Shown in pieces: positions 41,598 to 53,458 of a stretch of 64,000 nucleotides of DNA (positions are counted from its first letter, which is position 1; each line of letters starts with the position of its first letter). Below the pieces are notes generated by a model. It saw only the letters and a program-made list of their open reading frames with translations. It was not told where the DNA came from and made no database searches. The stretch covers positions 84,586,218-84,650,217 of the forward strand of contig OX419755.1 of the NCBI GenBank assembly GCA_948567375.1. The letters run 5' to 3'. Source of the DNA: Lunularia cruciata. Lineage: Eukaryota; Streptophyta; Marchantiopsida; Lunulariales; Lunulariaceae. The translations under genes were made by a program, and so were the position numbers.

Positions 41598-42393
41598 CAA
41601 AATTTAGATTTGAAGAGGCAGATATGAAGAGATGCATTGTTATTTTGGATCTGCAGGTTTGTAGAGTTGTTAGGAAACGGTATTTTTGTTAGAATTGTCG
41701 ATTGCTTCACTATTTAAGAGTGGTATTTGCATTCTTATGTTGTTCAGTGCTCATTATTTTTGAGAAAAGATAAAGCAAAGTGCTATGAAGCAGTGCTTGT
41801 TGCTTGAGCTTGATTCCGAGTATCAACGTTGCAATTGTGTTTGTGAGTGTGTGGAGAATTTCAAAGTGCAAGTCAGTGTGCTTGTTGGATGTTGGATTCC
41901 ACAGCCTTGATCTTCATTTTGTGTGTTTGATCCTAAGTGAAGTGCAATCAAAGCAATACCTTGACAGATCTAAGAGGAATTGTAATGTTGGTAGTATTTT
42001 GCATTTGTGAGTGCAATGCAAAGTTGATGTGAAGCAATTTTGATTGAGGAAGTTTTGCCTTCAATGGAGGGGTGGAACACAATTCTAAGGCGAAGTCGTT
42101 TTGCAGTGAAGTGCCATTTTTGGGAGAGCCAGAATCATCACAATCAAGACTGTTTGGAAAGAATTGAAGGAGTTATGATTAGGAAGTGTTAATATGTGAC
42201 AAGACTGCAAGTCAGTGCTTGTTACTCTCTTTTTGGTGTGGTTTCTACATGAGAGATTAAAGATGCAACCAAGAAGAACTTAAATTGTTACTTTGCTTCA
42301 TATTTGACCAATTTTGACTAGTATCTCTACGGGAACAAACTTTACTTACTTGATTACTGCAAAGTGATATTTGCCGGGTTGTCACATGATTTT

Positions 42394-42411
42394 TGGTGCC
42401 GTTGCCGGGGA
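42394..42411 (+). other. Primer-binding site of element C (tRNA-Asp type)
   Basis: TGGTGCCGTTGCCGGGGA differs from the tRNA-Asp complement at one position only. It is seven bases after the LTR end, as in A. Confidence 0.88.
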
Positions 42412-42419
42412 TACAAATC

Positions 42420-43861
42420 TTAGAAGTGGAAGAATACAAAGCCAAATTCAAAATTGGGTATCAAAGCAATATGAATGTCTGCATCAAGAGAACAACTGGA
42501 AGAGAGAGTTTGAAGATGAGCGTTGCATCGTGAAGAAGACAAATGTCTGAAGATCCAATCCACTTTTGACAAAACCGAACAAGAGGCATTGGACTTTCAA
42601 CTCCTTCACAAAGTGCAATAGCCTTGTGAGAACTTGACCAAAAGAAACGTGAAGGCGGTTGGCAAGGCTACTTTGCATCACCCTCTTCCAAGAAGAAGAA
42701 AGACTCGAGCGGCCAGACATATGCATTACAACCTAGTACACCGACTTCCCCTAGAGCTATAAAGGAAGTTGCATCTTTAAAGAACTTTGTGCGAGAAAAG
42801 ACAACACGAACATTGACAAAAGAAGAGTGTCAACATCTTCTACGAATGATTCCTTGGTTGTCCCAAAGGAATTTTGAAGAACACATTGAAGGTGTTGAGC
42901 CTGATTCTTCCAAACAAGTTGAAGTTGACACCCTCAAAGAGGAAGTTGTCAAAGAAGACCCTACCTTGAATTTGAAAAATTGGAACCCTTGGGCTGTCAA
43001 CACGGTGTCAATTCCTGCCAATTCCTTGGTTCCATCAAGTTCAAATTTACCCCAGCCAATCCCATCAAATCAAACGATGACTTTGCTGCCTATCACCCAA
43101 CATGCCTATCAAAAGTACAAGGGCACAGAACAAGATGAAGACCCTGATGAATTCATCAAAGAATTCAAAGTCATCTCCTTTGCTAACAAGGAGCATGACT
43201 TGGCGGATTGATTGTGTATTTTCCCAATTCTGCTCCAAAAGAAAGCTCGGAGCTGGTACACCCATGTGACTCAGAAGGGTTTTGTACCGACAGACTGGGT
43301 GGGCTTGAGAAACAATTTCCTAGAACGATTCTGGGAGGTTGATTATGATACAAGTGTCTTTGCAGCACTCAACAATTTAGATCAAGGCAAGAAGGAGAAG
43401 TTGAGAGACTACTCTGAGCGGTTCATGGCACTTTTGAATCGAGTCCCAAAGCAATCGAGTGTGGTTGGTTACTCCAATGCCCAAGCCATTACCTGGTTCC
43501 TAGGAGGACTCTCACCAGAGATTCGGATCTTTGCAAGGGAGAGGAATGTAACTTCCCTTGACAAGGTACTCAAACATGTCACCCGCTGTGAGGCGGCTCA
43601 CTCTCACTCTGCCGGCAATCAAAGAAACCGGGAGAAGAAAGGCAAGAAGCCCAGAAGGAGCGCTTCTCGCATTACATCCCCTTCTTTGGAGGAATCCTCC
43701 ATGTCTTCAAGCTCTTCTTTGAAATCCAAAGAGGAATCAAAGCCAAGACAAGTACAAAGACGTGGGGGTAAGAAACCAATGACTCCCCAGCAAAGAGTGT
43801 ACCTAAGGCGGATACCAAGCTGGATGCCCTTATCAAGGAGTTTTCAGATTTTAAGATCTAG
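42420..43861 (+). pseudogene. Element C gag
   Basis: The first stretch up to 42788 contains the N-terminus with stops (KREGGWQGYFASPSSKKKK). From 42789 the frame is open: TLTKEECQHLLRMIPWLSQR, YQKYKGTEQDEDPDEFIKEF, then TGA at 43209-43211 (CGA in A's counterpart DSADRLI, so Arg to stop), ILLQKKARSWYTHVTQKG, NNFLERFWEVDYDTSVF, SERFMALLNRVPKQS, WFLGGLSPEIRIFARE. There is no frameshift at GGTTTTGTACC, in contrast to A. The linker after PMTPQ is frameshifted near 43790. Confidence 0.9.
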
Positions 43862-44285
43862 ATGATTGGGGCTAAGGAAAGAAGGAAGGCTCAGCATTTG
43901 GCAGGTCTAACGTATATTGCACCACTTGTGGCAAGTCAGGCCATGCAAACACGGAACGCAATACTCGTAATGCATTCTCAGTGCAACAAATTGATTGGGT
44001 TCCAAGATGGAACCAAGAAGAGGAAGAAGAGGCTGTGTACCAAACCCAAGAGGTACAGCCTCAGGCAAGCACATCATATCAAGGTCCGAGGTACGGACCA
44101 AGGGAGTATAACCCCAATGCTTCTCCACGAAGGCCACCAATGAGCAACCAAACTTGACCTTAGAATGTTGCACCCGGAGCATGTTACAATTGTGGCTCAA
44201 TGGGACATTGGTCTCCAAACTGTCCGGAGCCAAGAAGGCAAATCAAGTACGTCCCCCTGTGCGGAAATTGTAAAGAACTCTGGAA
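43862..44285 (+). pseudogene. Element C zinc-knuckle region, partly deleted
   Basis: Knuckle one survives only in part: the third frame carries TTCGKSGHANTERN (last Cys lost to Arg). Knuckle two CYNCGSMGHWSPNC is intact at about 44183-44224, giving the Cys that A has lost. Knuckle three is cut after CGNCK: about 390 bases present in A (21731-22118) are missing here, with short aaagaact homology near the join. Confidence 0.8.
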
Positions 44286-45324
44286 ATGAGTTTGGAGGAG
44301 GAGACAAAGACGAAACCTCCAGTTTTTTCGGTGAACATCCTATCCAAAGTGAAGGGTCTGATCCAAGCCAAGGTGGGCCAACCCGAGGAACCTTGGGTCA
44401 AGACCACTAGCAATCCCATCACCATTCTAAAACGTCTCGAAGTCAAAATTGAACATGGAGAGACTTTGAACCCGAAGCTGAAGGCAAAGACGGTTAAATT
44501 GGGAGGAGTACCCCAATACAATATTTTAGCAGATTTAGCAGCCACAAATGCCAACATCACTTTCAAGCAATTGTGGGAAGATAACAAGTTGTACAAGAAG
44601 CAGCTGAATTTGGCCCTTAAGAAAGTAAGGTCAATGTCAAAGAAGGACCTGCCAACTATCTATTGTATTGAACAAGAAGATCTAGGATCTCCCAAGGTCA
44701 ACATGAAGATTGTAGGGTGCATGATCACATCAATACCCATCAATTTGGGTTCCGGTGTGAATGTCTATCATGACCAAAGATATTGCAAATTGACTGAAGT
44801 ATCATACGTTTGAGCCAACACCCCGAGTCTTGAAATTTGCAGACCAAACCAGGAGTTGGCCCTTGGGCATGCTATCAAACATTACCACGATCATTGGAGG
44901 GGCGCCCTTCAAATTGAACTACATTGTGTTGCGACCAGTGACCAAGACTGGTTACCCTCTATTGATCGGAAGACCCTTGTTGTATAGTGCCCAAGTTGTG
45001 GTAGATTGGCACCAGCAGAAGTTATGGTTCAAGGACATTTTGTCCAAAGACTAGAAGCTGGTGACCGTGAGCTGGACAAAGGTTCCCCATCTTGGGGAAA
45101 CTAGTTTGTCAGAAGATGAGGACAAATCCGAAGACAAAGTCCAAGTCAATTACTTGGAATGCTACGAGGTAGATGTCAAAGATGAAGATCCATATGACCT
45201 CGCCTTGAGTGAACCTGACTTGGAGGAAGAGGATTTGATGGCAGCTCGCCTCGGGTTGAGCCGAGTAAGCCACGTTGAAGGAGTCATCAACCCTGATGAC
45301 TGTCAAGATGTTGTTTTGGACTGA
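44286..45324 (+). pseudogene. Element C protease, active site lost
   Basis: The frame 44286-44813 reads VRSMSKKDLPTIYCIEQED and then IPINLGSGVNVY: the catalytic D-S-G of A is N-L-G here (44742-44750), and a frameshift follows. The flap and LLIGRP parts (TGYPLLIGRPLLYSAQ) continue in another frame at 44830-45054, and the acidic linker at 45061-45324. The protease would be inactive. Confidence 0.88.
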
Positions 45325-46119
45325 AGGAAAAATTTTAAAAATTTTGACGATAGTCACTTTGGAGGAGTTAGCAAGATACATTGCCTTGTTTATAGAATTC
45401 TAGGATGTATTTTCCTGGTCTATTGATCAAATGCCGAGTATTCCACAAGAATTTGGAGAACACCGGATTGATTTGGTTGAAGGTGCAGTTCCGGTTTGGC
45501 AAAGACAATACCATCTGAACCCAAAGTTCTCCCTTTTGGTGAAAGATGAAATCAACCAGTACTTAGGGGCCGGAATCATCTTCCCTGTCTTAAGTAGTGA
45601 ATGGGTCTCCCTCATTGTCATTGTCCCAAAGAAGAAAATAGGGAAGATCTGAGTGTGCCAAGACTTTCGTAAGTTGAATGCAGTCACAAGGAAGGATCAT
45701 CATCCCTTGCCTTTTACCGATACAATTCTAGACCAAGTAGCTGGTCACCCTTGTTATAGTTTTCTTGACGGATTCTCTGGGTACAATCAAGTATCCATCC
45801 GAGAAGAGGACAAGGATAAAACTACATTCACGACCGATTGGGGCACTTTCACTTACAATCAAATGCCCTTTGGGTTGTGTAATGCTCCCGCTACTTTCCA
45901 ACGGATGATGAATTCAATCTTCAAGGATTTCCTGCGCAAATTTGTGGAAGTGCTCATTGATGATTTTTGTGTGTTTGGGCGGAGAGATGTACATTTGGAT
46001 TACCTTCGCCCAACTTTTGAAAGGTGTCATTTTGCCAGATTGTCATTACACCCAAAGAAATGCTTCTTCATAATGAAGGAGGGAATTCTTTTGGGGGATC
46101 GGGTGTCAAGCTAAGGTAT
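45325..46119 (+). pseudogene. Element C reverse transcriptase
   Basis: VPVWQRQYHLNPKFSLLVKD, SSEWVSLIVIVPKKKIGKI, TGA at 45650, then an open frame from 45653: CQDFRKLNAVTRKDHHPLPF, CYSFLDGFSGYNQVSI, KDKTTFTTDWGTFTYNQMPF, GLCNAPATFQRMMNSIF and the catalytic IDDF at 45956-45967. A TAA at 46112 (SS-stop-GIE; CGA in A) ends the frame. Apart from these stops the palm is intact. Confidence 0.92.
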
Positions 46120-46765
46120 TGAGGTCAATGTTAATAAGGTTAAAGTAATCTCAGCTTTGGAATCCCCAAAGAACATACGGGAGCTGAGAGCCTTCTTGGG
46201 ACATGTCAAATACTACAGACGCTTTGTGTCAAACTACACGGTGCTTGCTGCACCCCTTACAAAGCTTTTGAAGAAATCCGAAGACTACTTGTGGGAAGCA
46301 GATCAAGAAGAAGCTTTTTAGGTGTTGAAGAAGAAATTGGTTGAAGCACCAGTTATGACGGCCCCAAATTGGGACGTCCCTTTTCATGTATATGTGGACA
46401 CTTTGTCCATGGCCATTGGCGTCGTCTTAAGTCAGAAGGACGAGAAGAAGAAGGACTACCCGGTGTATTATGCTAGCCAACAACTTTCAGTTTCTGAAAA
46501 GAACTATTTGACGACTGAAAGAGAAGCACTCGGAATGGTATATGCCTGCAAGAAATTTCACCACTACCGATTGGGATACAAGTTTGTCTTCTATGTTGAC
46601 CATTACGCATTGCAACATTTGGTCAAGAAGGCAGATTTGTCCGAGCAAATTGCAAGATGGATCTTGTTGTTACAAGAATCCACATATATTGTACAAGTAC
46701 GGAAGGGAGCTTCACATTTGAATGTGGACTTTCTGTCCAGGTTAGAAATTCAAGACCAAGAGTAG
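46120..46765 (+). pseudogene. Element C RT thumb and RNase H
   Basis: RELRAFLGHVKYYRRFVSNY, a TAG (CAG in A) at 46318-46320, then HVYVDTLSMAIGVVLSQ, YYASQQLSVSEKNYLTTERE, YVDHYALQHLVKK and HLNVDFLSRLE. The last catalytic-region Asp is kept. A TAG follows at 46763. Confidence 0.9.
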
Positions 46766-47842
46766 GAAATTGACAATCGGTTCCCTGATGAAGAGTTATA
46801 TCAATTAACAGCAATGCAAAGTACAAGGTATACAGCAGAATATCATTATCTGCATACTCTCCAATGTCCTCAAGGGCTGGACCTAGAGCAGAGGGCAGTC
46901 TTCCTCAAGAAAATGGGGCCGTATCTGCCCAAACACAACATTCTATTCAAGATGGGCAAAGACAAAGTACTTCGGCAATCCTTGGAGTCATACAAAGTTG
47001 GAGGCGTAATTGAGTCTTTACACTCCAAAGCATCAGGAGGACACTATGCTCTAAAGAATACTATAAAGAAGATTCTTTCTGCGGGGTATTGGTGGCCTAC
47101 AATGTTCAAAGACATGCATGCTCATATCCGAAGCTGTGATGCTTGTCAGAGAACGGGGAAGCAAATGGCTACTTCTCAATGGCCTTTGAGACCAATTTTG
47201 CCATTGGCCCCATTTGAGAAATGGGGAAATGATTTTGTGGGTCCCATTCAACTAGTGACCTAAGTCACAAGGAAGCGATACATTCTGGTTTGCACTGACT
47301 ATGCTACCAAGATGGTCAAAGCTGAGGCAACTCGCAAAGATGATGCCAAAACCGTGGCAGAATTTTTCTTTCGAAACATCATTTCCCGATATAGGTGTCC
47401 TCTGGAATTGGTCAGTGACAAAGGAATACATTTTTTGAACTCTGTGATGGAGGCATTAACCAAGTACTTCCAGATTAAACATTGGAAGACAACTCCTTAT
47501 AACTTAAAAGCAAATGGCTTAACGGAAAAGGCAAATGGGTTACTTTGCAAAATTTTGAATAAGGTGACTGTCAATTATGCCTACGACTAGGATATGAAAT
47601 TACCAGCCGTGTTGTGGGCATATCAAACAACAGAAAAGATTACAACCAAAAAAACTCCATACTTCTTGACATATGGCTTGCATCCCATACTACCAGTTGA
47701 ATTTGAAGAACCGACAAATCGTGTTCTTTGTGAAGAACAATTGTCGGAGGAAGAAAGCCAAGATCTTTGGATCCATCAACTAATATGGTTAGAAGAGAAA
47801 AGAGACAGTGCAATGCAAACCATGAAGGAAGTACAAGAGTAG
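46766..47842 (+). pseudogene. Element C integrase
   Basis: Zinc domain HSKASGGHYALKNT with CDACQRTG. Core in three pieces: WGNDFVGPIQLV (first Asp kept; Ile to Asn before it), TAA at 47261, SDKGIHFLNSVMEA (second Asp), ANGLTEKANGLLCK (Glu), TAG at 47588, then LWAYQTTEKITTKKTPYFLT and ILPVEFEEPTNRVLCEEQ. The frame ends at TAG 47840-47842. It is very close to A's integrase. Confidence 0.92.
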
Positions 47843-48144
47843 AGGAAAGTCAGGCATGATAAGCATATCAAGCCTATGGCTATGCACAAAGAGGATTTGG
47901 TTTTGTTATATGACAATCGCCAAATAATTTTTCCAAGAAAGTTGCATTTGAGATGGATGGGGCCTTATTGAGTTCTTCATCTATATGAAAATGGGTCCAT
48001 TCAACTTGTAGACCTGGAAGGCAATCCTTTTGCCACTCGAGTAAACGGGTGGAGAGTTCAGAGATATTGGACCATAGACTCGGAAGTTTCTAAGACACCC
48101 AAAGTCTATGTTCGTGGGGATGCTCACATTTGAGGGAGGGGGTA
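47843..48144 (+). pseudogene. Element C integrase tail and polypurine tract
   Basis: YDNRQIIFPRKLHLRWMGPY, LYENGSIQLVDLEGNPFATR and RVQRYWTIDSEVSKTPKVYV, then a stop and the purine run tgagggagggggta ending at 48144. It parallels 25832-26019 of A. Confidence 0.85.
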
Positions 48145-48529
48145 TGTGGTACCCACATTTTTTTGTTTTTGATTGTTTTATTAGCATTTTAAAGTAGAAG
48201 TAGAGGGTTAGAACCTAAAGAGGGCTAACCTGGGAAGAAATAAGAAGAAGCGGGGAAGTGAAGTAAAACCTAAAGTCGACCTTGGGTCAAGACATGAAGT
48301 AAGAACCCGAAGACAAAGACAGAGAGAGAGAGAGACTTTGTATCGCACGGCACAAGCGGATCCAAAGAACCTATAACAAACGTCTTCAGAGTTGGCACAA
48401 TCAAGAAAGTATGCGAGAAGAAAGTAATGACCTCGGGATCAAGAACTTCTTGATAGTGACAAGCAACAACTTCACCGAATCGGAAATTTGGAGGAGGAGC
48501 GACTGAAGAGTGACTGATTGGAGCAGGAC

Positions 48530-48537
48530 TATAAAAT
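48530..48537 (+). promoter_or_regulatory. TATA box of the LTR-internal gene (3' LTR of C)
   Basis: TATAAAAT, 34 nt before ATG at 48564. Confidence 0.62.
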
Positions 48538-48563
48538 TACAAGTTGCACAAGGAGTAGGAGCA

Positions 48564-49714
48564 ATGTCCAGTCGCTACCTGGTGCCTATTCACAGTCGAC
48601 CCAAAGTGATGCAAATTGCAAATCTGCAGGAAGAGGAGTGGGTTAGGATTTTGGGGACGATCTTCCACAAGAGAAAAGCGAGGAAGCACATGATGACTCC
48701 AAAAGTGAGCAAGCAGAGTGCGGTGAGAGGGCTTGCAATTTGTAGATTAGAAGTAATAGTGCGGATCAAAGTCATGATGAGATTTCATATCACGTTCCTG
48801 GCCTGGAACTGGAACTTCAGTTTTCTAGGTTTCATGGTAGAAATTGCAGCAAGCAATTGTAAAGGTGGGCCAAAACATGAGGGGAAGAGAGGGAATCCCA
48901 CTTGATAGACAGAGGGGGATTGGAGAGTAGTGTTGGGAAGGGAAGCCAAAGAGGTAGGAGGTACCACCTTCTATAGAAAGTGTGATGCTTCAGAAGAGAC
49001 TACCAGAGTAAGGAAGTCGTTCAATCGACCCCACACTAAGAATGGGTATAAGGTGGATAGTTATAGAGACCATGAGCGGAGAGGAATAGTTAGCGCAATG
49101 ATGGCCATGTTCAAACTAGAGTGAACCACCTATGTTACTATACAATAGGCGGTGTTTGTTCACCAAATGTTTGCGGGAGAGGTAGTAGATTGGGCAAAAT
49201 GTATGCATAAGAGAGTGGGGCAGATGATTTCAGGATGGAGAATGGATACGCCACCACATTACTTTGTGCCATTCACAATGCACTTTTATTTTGGGTTGAA
49301 CTTGCTGACTTTGGAAGAACAAAGTCAAATGCGGTCGCACTTTCATCCAGATTTACACAAGGAGGCCGATGAGGATGAGCAATACTATATGGAGAGAGTG
49401 CAAGAGGGGGATATGTACTACCAAGAGAGTGGGAGAGAGAAGATCATAGCAATTGACCTTCCAAGGGCGCAAAAGAGGGCCAAGCCTGAGAGTTGTGTTG
49501 CAATAGTGCAACCCCAGAAAGTTCCAAAGCTTAACCCAATGGCGGTAGTAGTGAAGACGAAGGAAGTCATGCAGGACAAAGAAGAAGATCGGAAGGAGAA
49601 ATTGGATCAAAGGAAGGAATGTCGGGCAAAGAAGAGGAGTTCACGCTACAAAGTGAAGAATCGAGTAGTGATAGCAAAGGCGAAGCAAAGGTTCAGCAAA
49701 TGTGACAGCCAATG
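48564..49714 (+). pseudogene. LTR ORF-a, 3' LTR of C
   Basis: ATG at 48564 (MSSRYLVPIHSRPKVMQI), open to TAG at 48903 (RGNPT-stop, where A has CWTEL). Then YKVDSYRDHERRGIVSAMMA, a TGA and a TAG, and an open frame 49152-49715: HQMFAGEVVDWAKCMHKRVG, PPHYFVPFTMHFYFGLNLLT, SQMRSHFHPDLHKEADEDEQ, YYQESG, and a long Lys/Arg-rich end (KKRSSRYKVKNRV). The blocks match ORF-a of A in the same order, although DNA identity is low. It has a longer basic tail than A. Confidence 0.7.
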
Positions 49715-51104
49715 AAAGAGGCCGGAAAGCTGAGTCCCGAAGTTTCCATGTTGGAACAAGGCAATGAGAAGACAAAGGGAGAGGAAGGCGTGGCACAACC
49801 CCAAGCTGCCAAGAGTAAGAATGCTTTGAGTGTATCTGCAGTGGGGCCTAGTTACATTACTTAGAAAGAAGGAGAAAGTTTTGAAGAAGAAACTTTGAAG
49901 GTGTGAAGATCTTGACTTTTGGAGCAAGGTACAAAACGTAGAGGAGTCGGAACCCAAAGTCCGAGCTGAGGATGCAAAGGAGTGGACTATTTGCCCAGGG
50001 TTGTATGTCCGTTGTTGACGATGTTGCAGCAGAAGAAGATGGAGATGATAAGCACCAAACTCGACATACCAAATGAACTAGCAGTGGTAAAGACCTGGAG
50101 TGCCGAAACCTCGTTGCTACAAAGTAAGCTGACAAGAGTGGAGATGGAGGTCAAAGAACTTCGAGTTGAGGAGGTTCTTTGGAGTAAGCACTTTGAGGTG
50201 ACAAGGGAAGAATTAGTAAAAAGTCATGAGGAAGTGAAGGAGATGACTACGATGACTACAGGATTGAAAGGAGAACTTGCAGAGGTGCACGTCAAGTTGA
50301 TACACTCCAAATCAATTGCTGTGGTGATGGAGCAAGAGTTGGAGAGCCTCAAGAAGAGAGCAGCAGAGAAAGATCAGGCCTGGCAAAGAGAGTTGACAGA
50401 GCGTACTAGAGAAGAAGATTGGTTGAGAAGGTTGATGCAAGTAGCAGAGGAACAACTCTCTGTGCATCAGAGGAAGAAGGAAGCATTAAAAGCTAAATTT
50501 GAAGATGAGCTCCAAATGTATCGTAGTGAATTGGAAGAAGAGAGGAAGAAGGAGAAGCTTACGATTGTGGAAGAAACTTGTGAAGTAGAAGGCGTCAACA
50601 ATGAAATTAAGGCCATGCTGAGTACGGAAGTTGAATGTAAACTCAAAGAGGCAAGGTTGCATGAGCTGAAGTTACTAGTGCAGGAGACGTGCAAGAGGAA
50701 GGCAAAGGATATAGAATTAAATAATCTCTTAATTCATCTACAAGATCATGTAGATAGGAAAATGTTAGAGGTGGGGGACAATGTGTGTCTCAGACTAGGT
50801 CTTATTAGGATGGAGTTAGCTAAATTTCATAGTGAGGTAGAAGAAGTACAAAGACCCAAAGTTGTAGAAGTAGGAGTGCAGGTGTCTTTGGATTTGACAT
50901 TTGACACTTTAGAGAAGAGTGGGTTGGGAGATAAAGTGGTAGAAAAGGTTACCCATTACCTCAATTGTAGATCAGAGTGAAGACATAGTAGAATTGATAT
51001 AAGAGTTAGGAGTTGTGAAACCCAAGGATAGAGTAGTAGTGAGTGAAGTTACTTTGGGTTTGGGTTTGAAAGCCAATGACAAGGTTGACATTGGATTGGA
51101 TTAA
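49715..51104 (+). pseudogene. LTR ORF-b, 3' LTR of C
   Basis: The main frame 49982-50980 (332 codons): DYLPRVVCPLLTMLQQKKME at its start is the counterpart of A's EYLREVVCPLLVKLEHKKKE. Then alternating Leu/Glu/Lys helices, ELTERTREEDWLRRLMQVAE, EARLHELKLLVQETCKRKAK, RKMLEVGDNVCLRLGLIRME, DTLEKSGLGDK. One extra A near 50945 shifts the frame (the 5' LTR lacks it); the tail LGLGLKANDKVDIG and stop follow to 51104. The acidic part (49715-49981) is in broken frames. Confidence 0.75.
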
Positions 51105-51220
51105 TAATAGAATTTAGATTTGAAGAGGCCGATATGAAGAGGTGCATTGTCATTTTGGATCTACAAGTTTGTAGAGTTGTTAAGAAACGGTATTTTTGTT
51201 AGAACTATCGATTGCTTCAC

Positions 51221-51227
51221 TATTTAA
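51221..51227 (+). promoter_or_regulatory. TATTTAA box, presumed genomic-RNA promoter (3' LTR of C)
   Basis: CACTATTTAAGAGTGGCATTTG, identical in context to 28759 and to 41711-41717 in the 5' LTR of C. Confidence 0.6.
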
Positions 51228-51892
51228 GAGTGGCATTTGTAGTCTTATGTTGTTTAGTGCTCATTATTTCTGAGAAAAGATAAAGCAAAGTGCTATGAAG
51301 CAATGCTTGTCGCTTGAGCTTGATTCCGAGTATCAACGTTGCAATTGTGTTTGTGAGTGTGTGGAGAATTTCAAATTGCAAGTCAATGTGCTTGTTGGAT
51401 GTTGGATTCTGCAGCCTTGATCTTCATTTTGTGTGTTTGATCCTAAGTGAAGTGCAATCAAAGCAATGCCTTGACAAATTTGAGAGGAATTGTAGTGTTG
51501 GTAGTATTCTGCATTTGTGAGTGCAGTGTGAAGTTGATGTGAAGCAATTTTGATCAAGGAAGTTGTGCCTTCAGTGGAAGGGTGGAACACAATTTTGAGG
51601 CACAGTCATTTTGCAATGAAGTGCCATTTTTGAGAGAGCCTGAATCATCATAATCAAGATTTTTTGGAAAGAATTGAAGGAGTTGTGATTAAGAAGTGTT
51701 AATTTGTGACAAGACTGCGAGTCTGTTTCTTCTGGGTGTGGTTTCTACTTGAGAGATTAAAGACGCAACCAAGAAGAACTGAAATTGTTACTTTGCTTTG
51801 TATTTGACCAATTCTGGCCAGTATCTCTACGGGAATGAACTTTACTTACTCGATTACCGCAAAAATGATGTTTGCCGGGTTGTCACATACCT

Positions 51893-53029
51893 CCTTTCAA
51901 AATTTTTGTTTGCTCCTCCCAAATTTGTGTTTGCAATTTTCTTGGGCCTACCTCCTCTTGAAATTTCTCAAGTTTGATCTCAAGCTTCTCTCATGTCTAC
52001 ACTCAAAATCTCTCAAGTTTGCCTCCCCTTGAAATCTTTCAAGTTACATTTATCATCAAAATTACTCAATACCATCTCTCTTTGGCTCAAAATCAAAACT
52101 TGTTAGTCACAAATCTTAGCAATTCTCTCTTTAACTCTTTTGCAGATTTCTTTAACTCCATGGATTTTGGAAAGCCAAGAACAAAAAATGAAGCACAAAA
52201 CCTTGATCTACTTAAATTTATATTTTAATTTCTTCCCCTCATGAAGTGACCCTTTGCCCATCACAATGATTCTTAAAGAAAGTTTGCAAGTGTTTGAAAA
52301 TCCACAATTTGGACTCTTATGCTGAAGACACTAATGCATCCCCAACCCAACACCTAATGCATCTCAATACATACCATTTTTCACCCTAAAATTTCCAACA
52401 CTAATGACCACTATAGTGCATCTAGGCACATACCATCCCACACTCTTGCTCAACCCATGATCATTGACAACTATCCTAGTGCATAGAAGCACATCCAATG
52501 GATATTAGCATACAAAAACATGCATCTTAATATAGCTAAGCACATCCTAAACACAAATTTTTTTTGAAAATTGTATCATTTTGCAATCCAAATAACATAC
52601 AAGAGCACAAAGCAATTTATTGCCATGGATTCAAAAGTACACCTACTTGCATGTTGAAAGCAAGATAATATTGTACAGCCATATGTTTAGTTTCTTCTCA
52701 CCTTGCTCAAGCCCATGACCAAGGAAAGGCATACATGGTCTAGAACTTTTATATCTATTTCCTCTATAAAATCACCATCCATCTCTGACAAATATTATAT
52801 CTATTTATTAGAAAGTTTTTTATAATTAAACATACATTAATCTTGAGCAAGTATAAATTTCCTATTGGGTCCTTGAGTTGGAACCTTAATTCACTCTCTT
52901 AGCATATGCCATTGAGCTTTTAAAAATTCTATACAATATTCATTGAGGACTTTGGTATGTGCTACTCATTTGTTAATGAGATGTTTATTTTTAGATTGAG
53001 CTTACTTGAAAGACTGCACAAAATGGCTC
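51893..53029. other. Intergenic DNA, no gene identified
   Basis: It begins with the continuation of the pyrimidine-rich cctcc...aaatttctcaag repeat that element C interrupted. Then come phrases of the type gtgcatctaggcacataccat that resemble, in reverse complement, the degenerate tgcattgg/ggtatgtgc phrases at 35560-35800. Only short ORFs. Confidence 0.5.
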
Positions 53030-53455
53030 ATTAGGTCTCATGCATATATACATTGCCGTACAACATACATCATTTTCAATGTCATACACTATAGAAGCCC
53101 AACTGATATAGAAAATCACACATAAACTCCAAATACCCACAATAATCAGTCAATCCTAACTTGAATAAGGTCTTAAATTTCAACACTCAACATTAACTAC
53201 TAACTACTAACTACTAACATTAACTACACTACTAACTAGCCCTAATCACATTGTCAAGGCACTCTCACTCTAGCTAAGAGAATCCAAGTTACACTTGCCA
53301 ACCTCTATCCACCATAGCCAAGAGCTCAAGGCTTAACATAGAAGAGGTTAGCTCATCTAGAGCTATACTTTGGGTTATACCTCCTTTGGAGTAGCCAAGA
53401 ATCCAACCCTAATGGTGCATCTGATGGCCCATCTGATGATGCAAAAAAATCAAAG
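53030..53455 (-). repeat. Diverged reverse-strand copy of the G2 3' LTR region
   Basis: The reverse complement follows 32150-32530 in order: the part reading ggattctcttagctagagtg, the ctgattattgtgg start with cttctatagtgtatga, and aatgtatatatgca. Between them is a short tandem run of ctactaa units (53193-53220) absent from the G2 copy. It is probably an LTR remnant of a G2-type element in opposite orientation. Confidence 0.7.
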
Positions 53456-53458
53456 AAC

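Larger units (their letters stand above)
39570..42386 (+). repeat. 5' LTR of element C (2817 bp)
   Basis: It starts TGTGGTACACACATTTTTTG and ends GGGTTGTCACA. A deletion of about 935 bp relative to the 3' LTR joins ORF-a to ORF-b near 40735. It keeps both TATA boxes (39955 and 41711), R and U5. Confidence 0.93.
39570..51887 (+). mobile_element. Element C: complete Ty3/gypsy retrotransposon, same family as A
   Basis: 12,318 bp flanked by TACCT at 39565-39569 and 51888-51892. 5' LTR 39570-42386, primer-binding site 42394-42411, gag, knuckles, protease, RT, RNase H, integrase, polypurine tract (48130-48144), 3' LTR 48145-51887. The internal region resembles A closely, but the 5' half of the LTRs (U3 start, ORF-a) is clearly diverged from A, so C belongs to a different LTR subtype with a TATA-to-ATG spacing of 34 nt. 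All coding regions are damaged. Confidence 0.96.
48145..51887 (+). repeat. 3' LTR of element C (3743 bp, near full length)
   Basis: It starts TGTGGTACCCACATTTTTTTG and ends GGGTTGTCACA, then TACCT. It holds TATA (48530), ORF-a (48564-49714), ORF-b (49982-51104), TATTTAA (51221-51227), R and U5. It is the only C-type LTR here without a large deletion. Confidence 0.94.

Noticed and set aside
41804-42010. 68-residue ORF in R/U5 (also 14910-15116 reverse and 51314-51520), similar in several LTRs
   Set aside because: The start codon is TTG, not ATG, and the overlapping antisense frame is open too. Conservation is explained by LTR relatedness, so coding is not supported.
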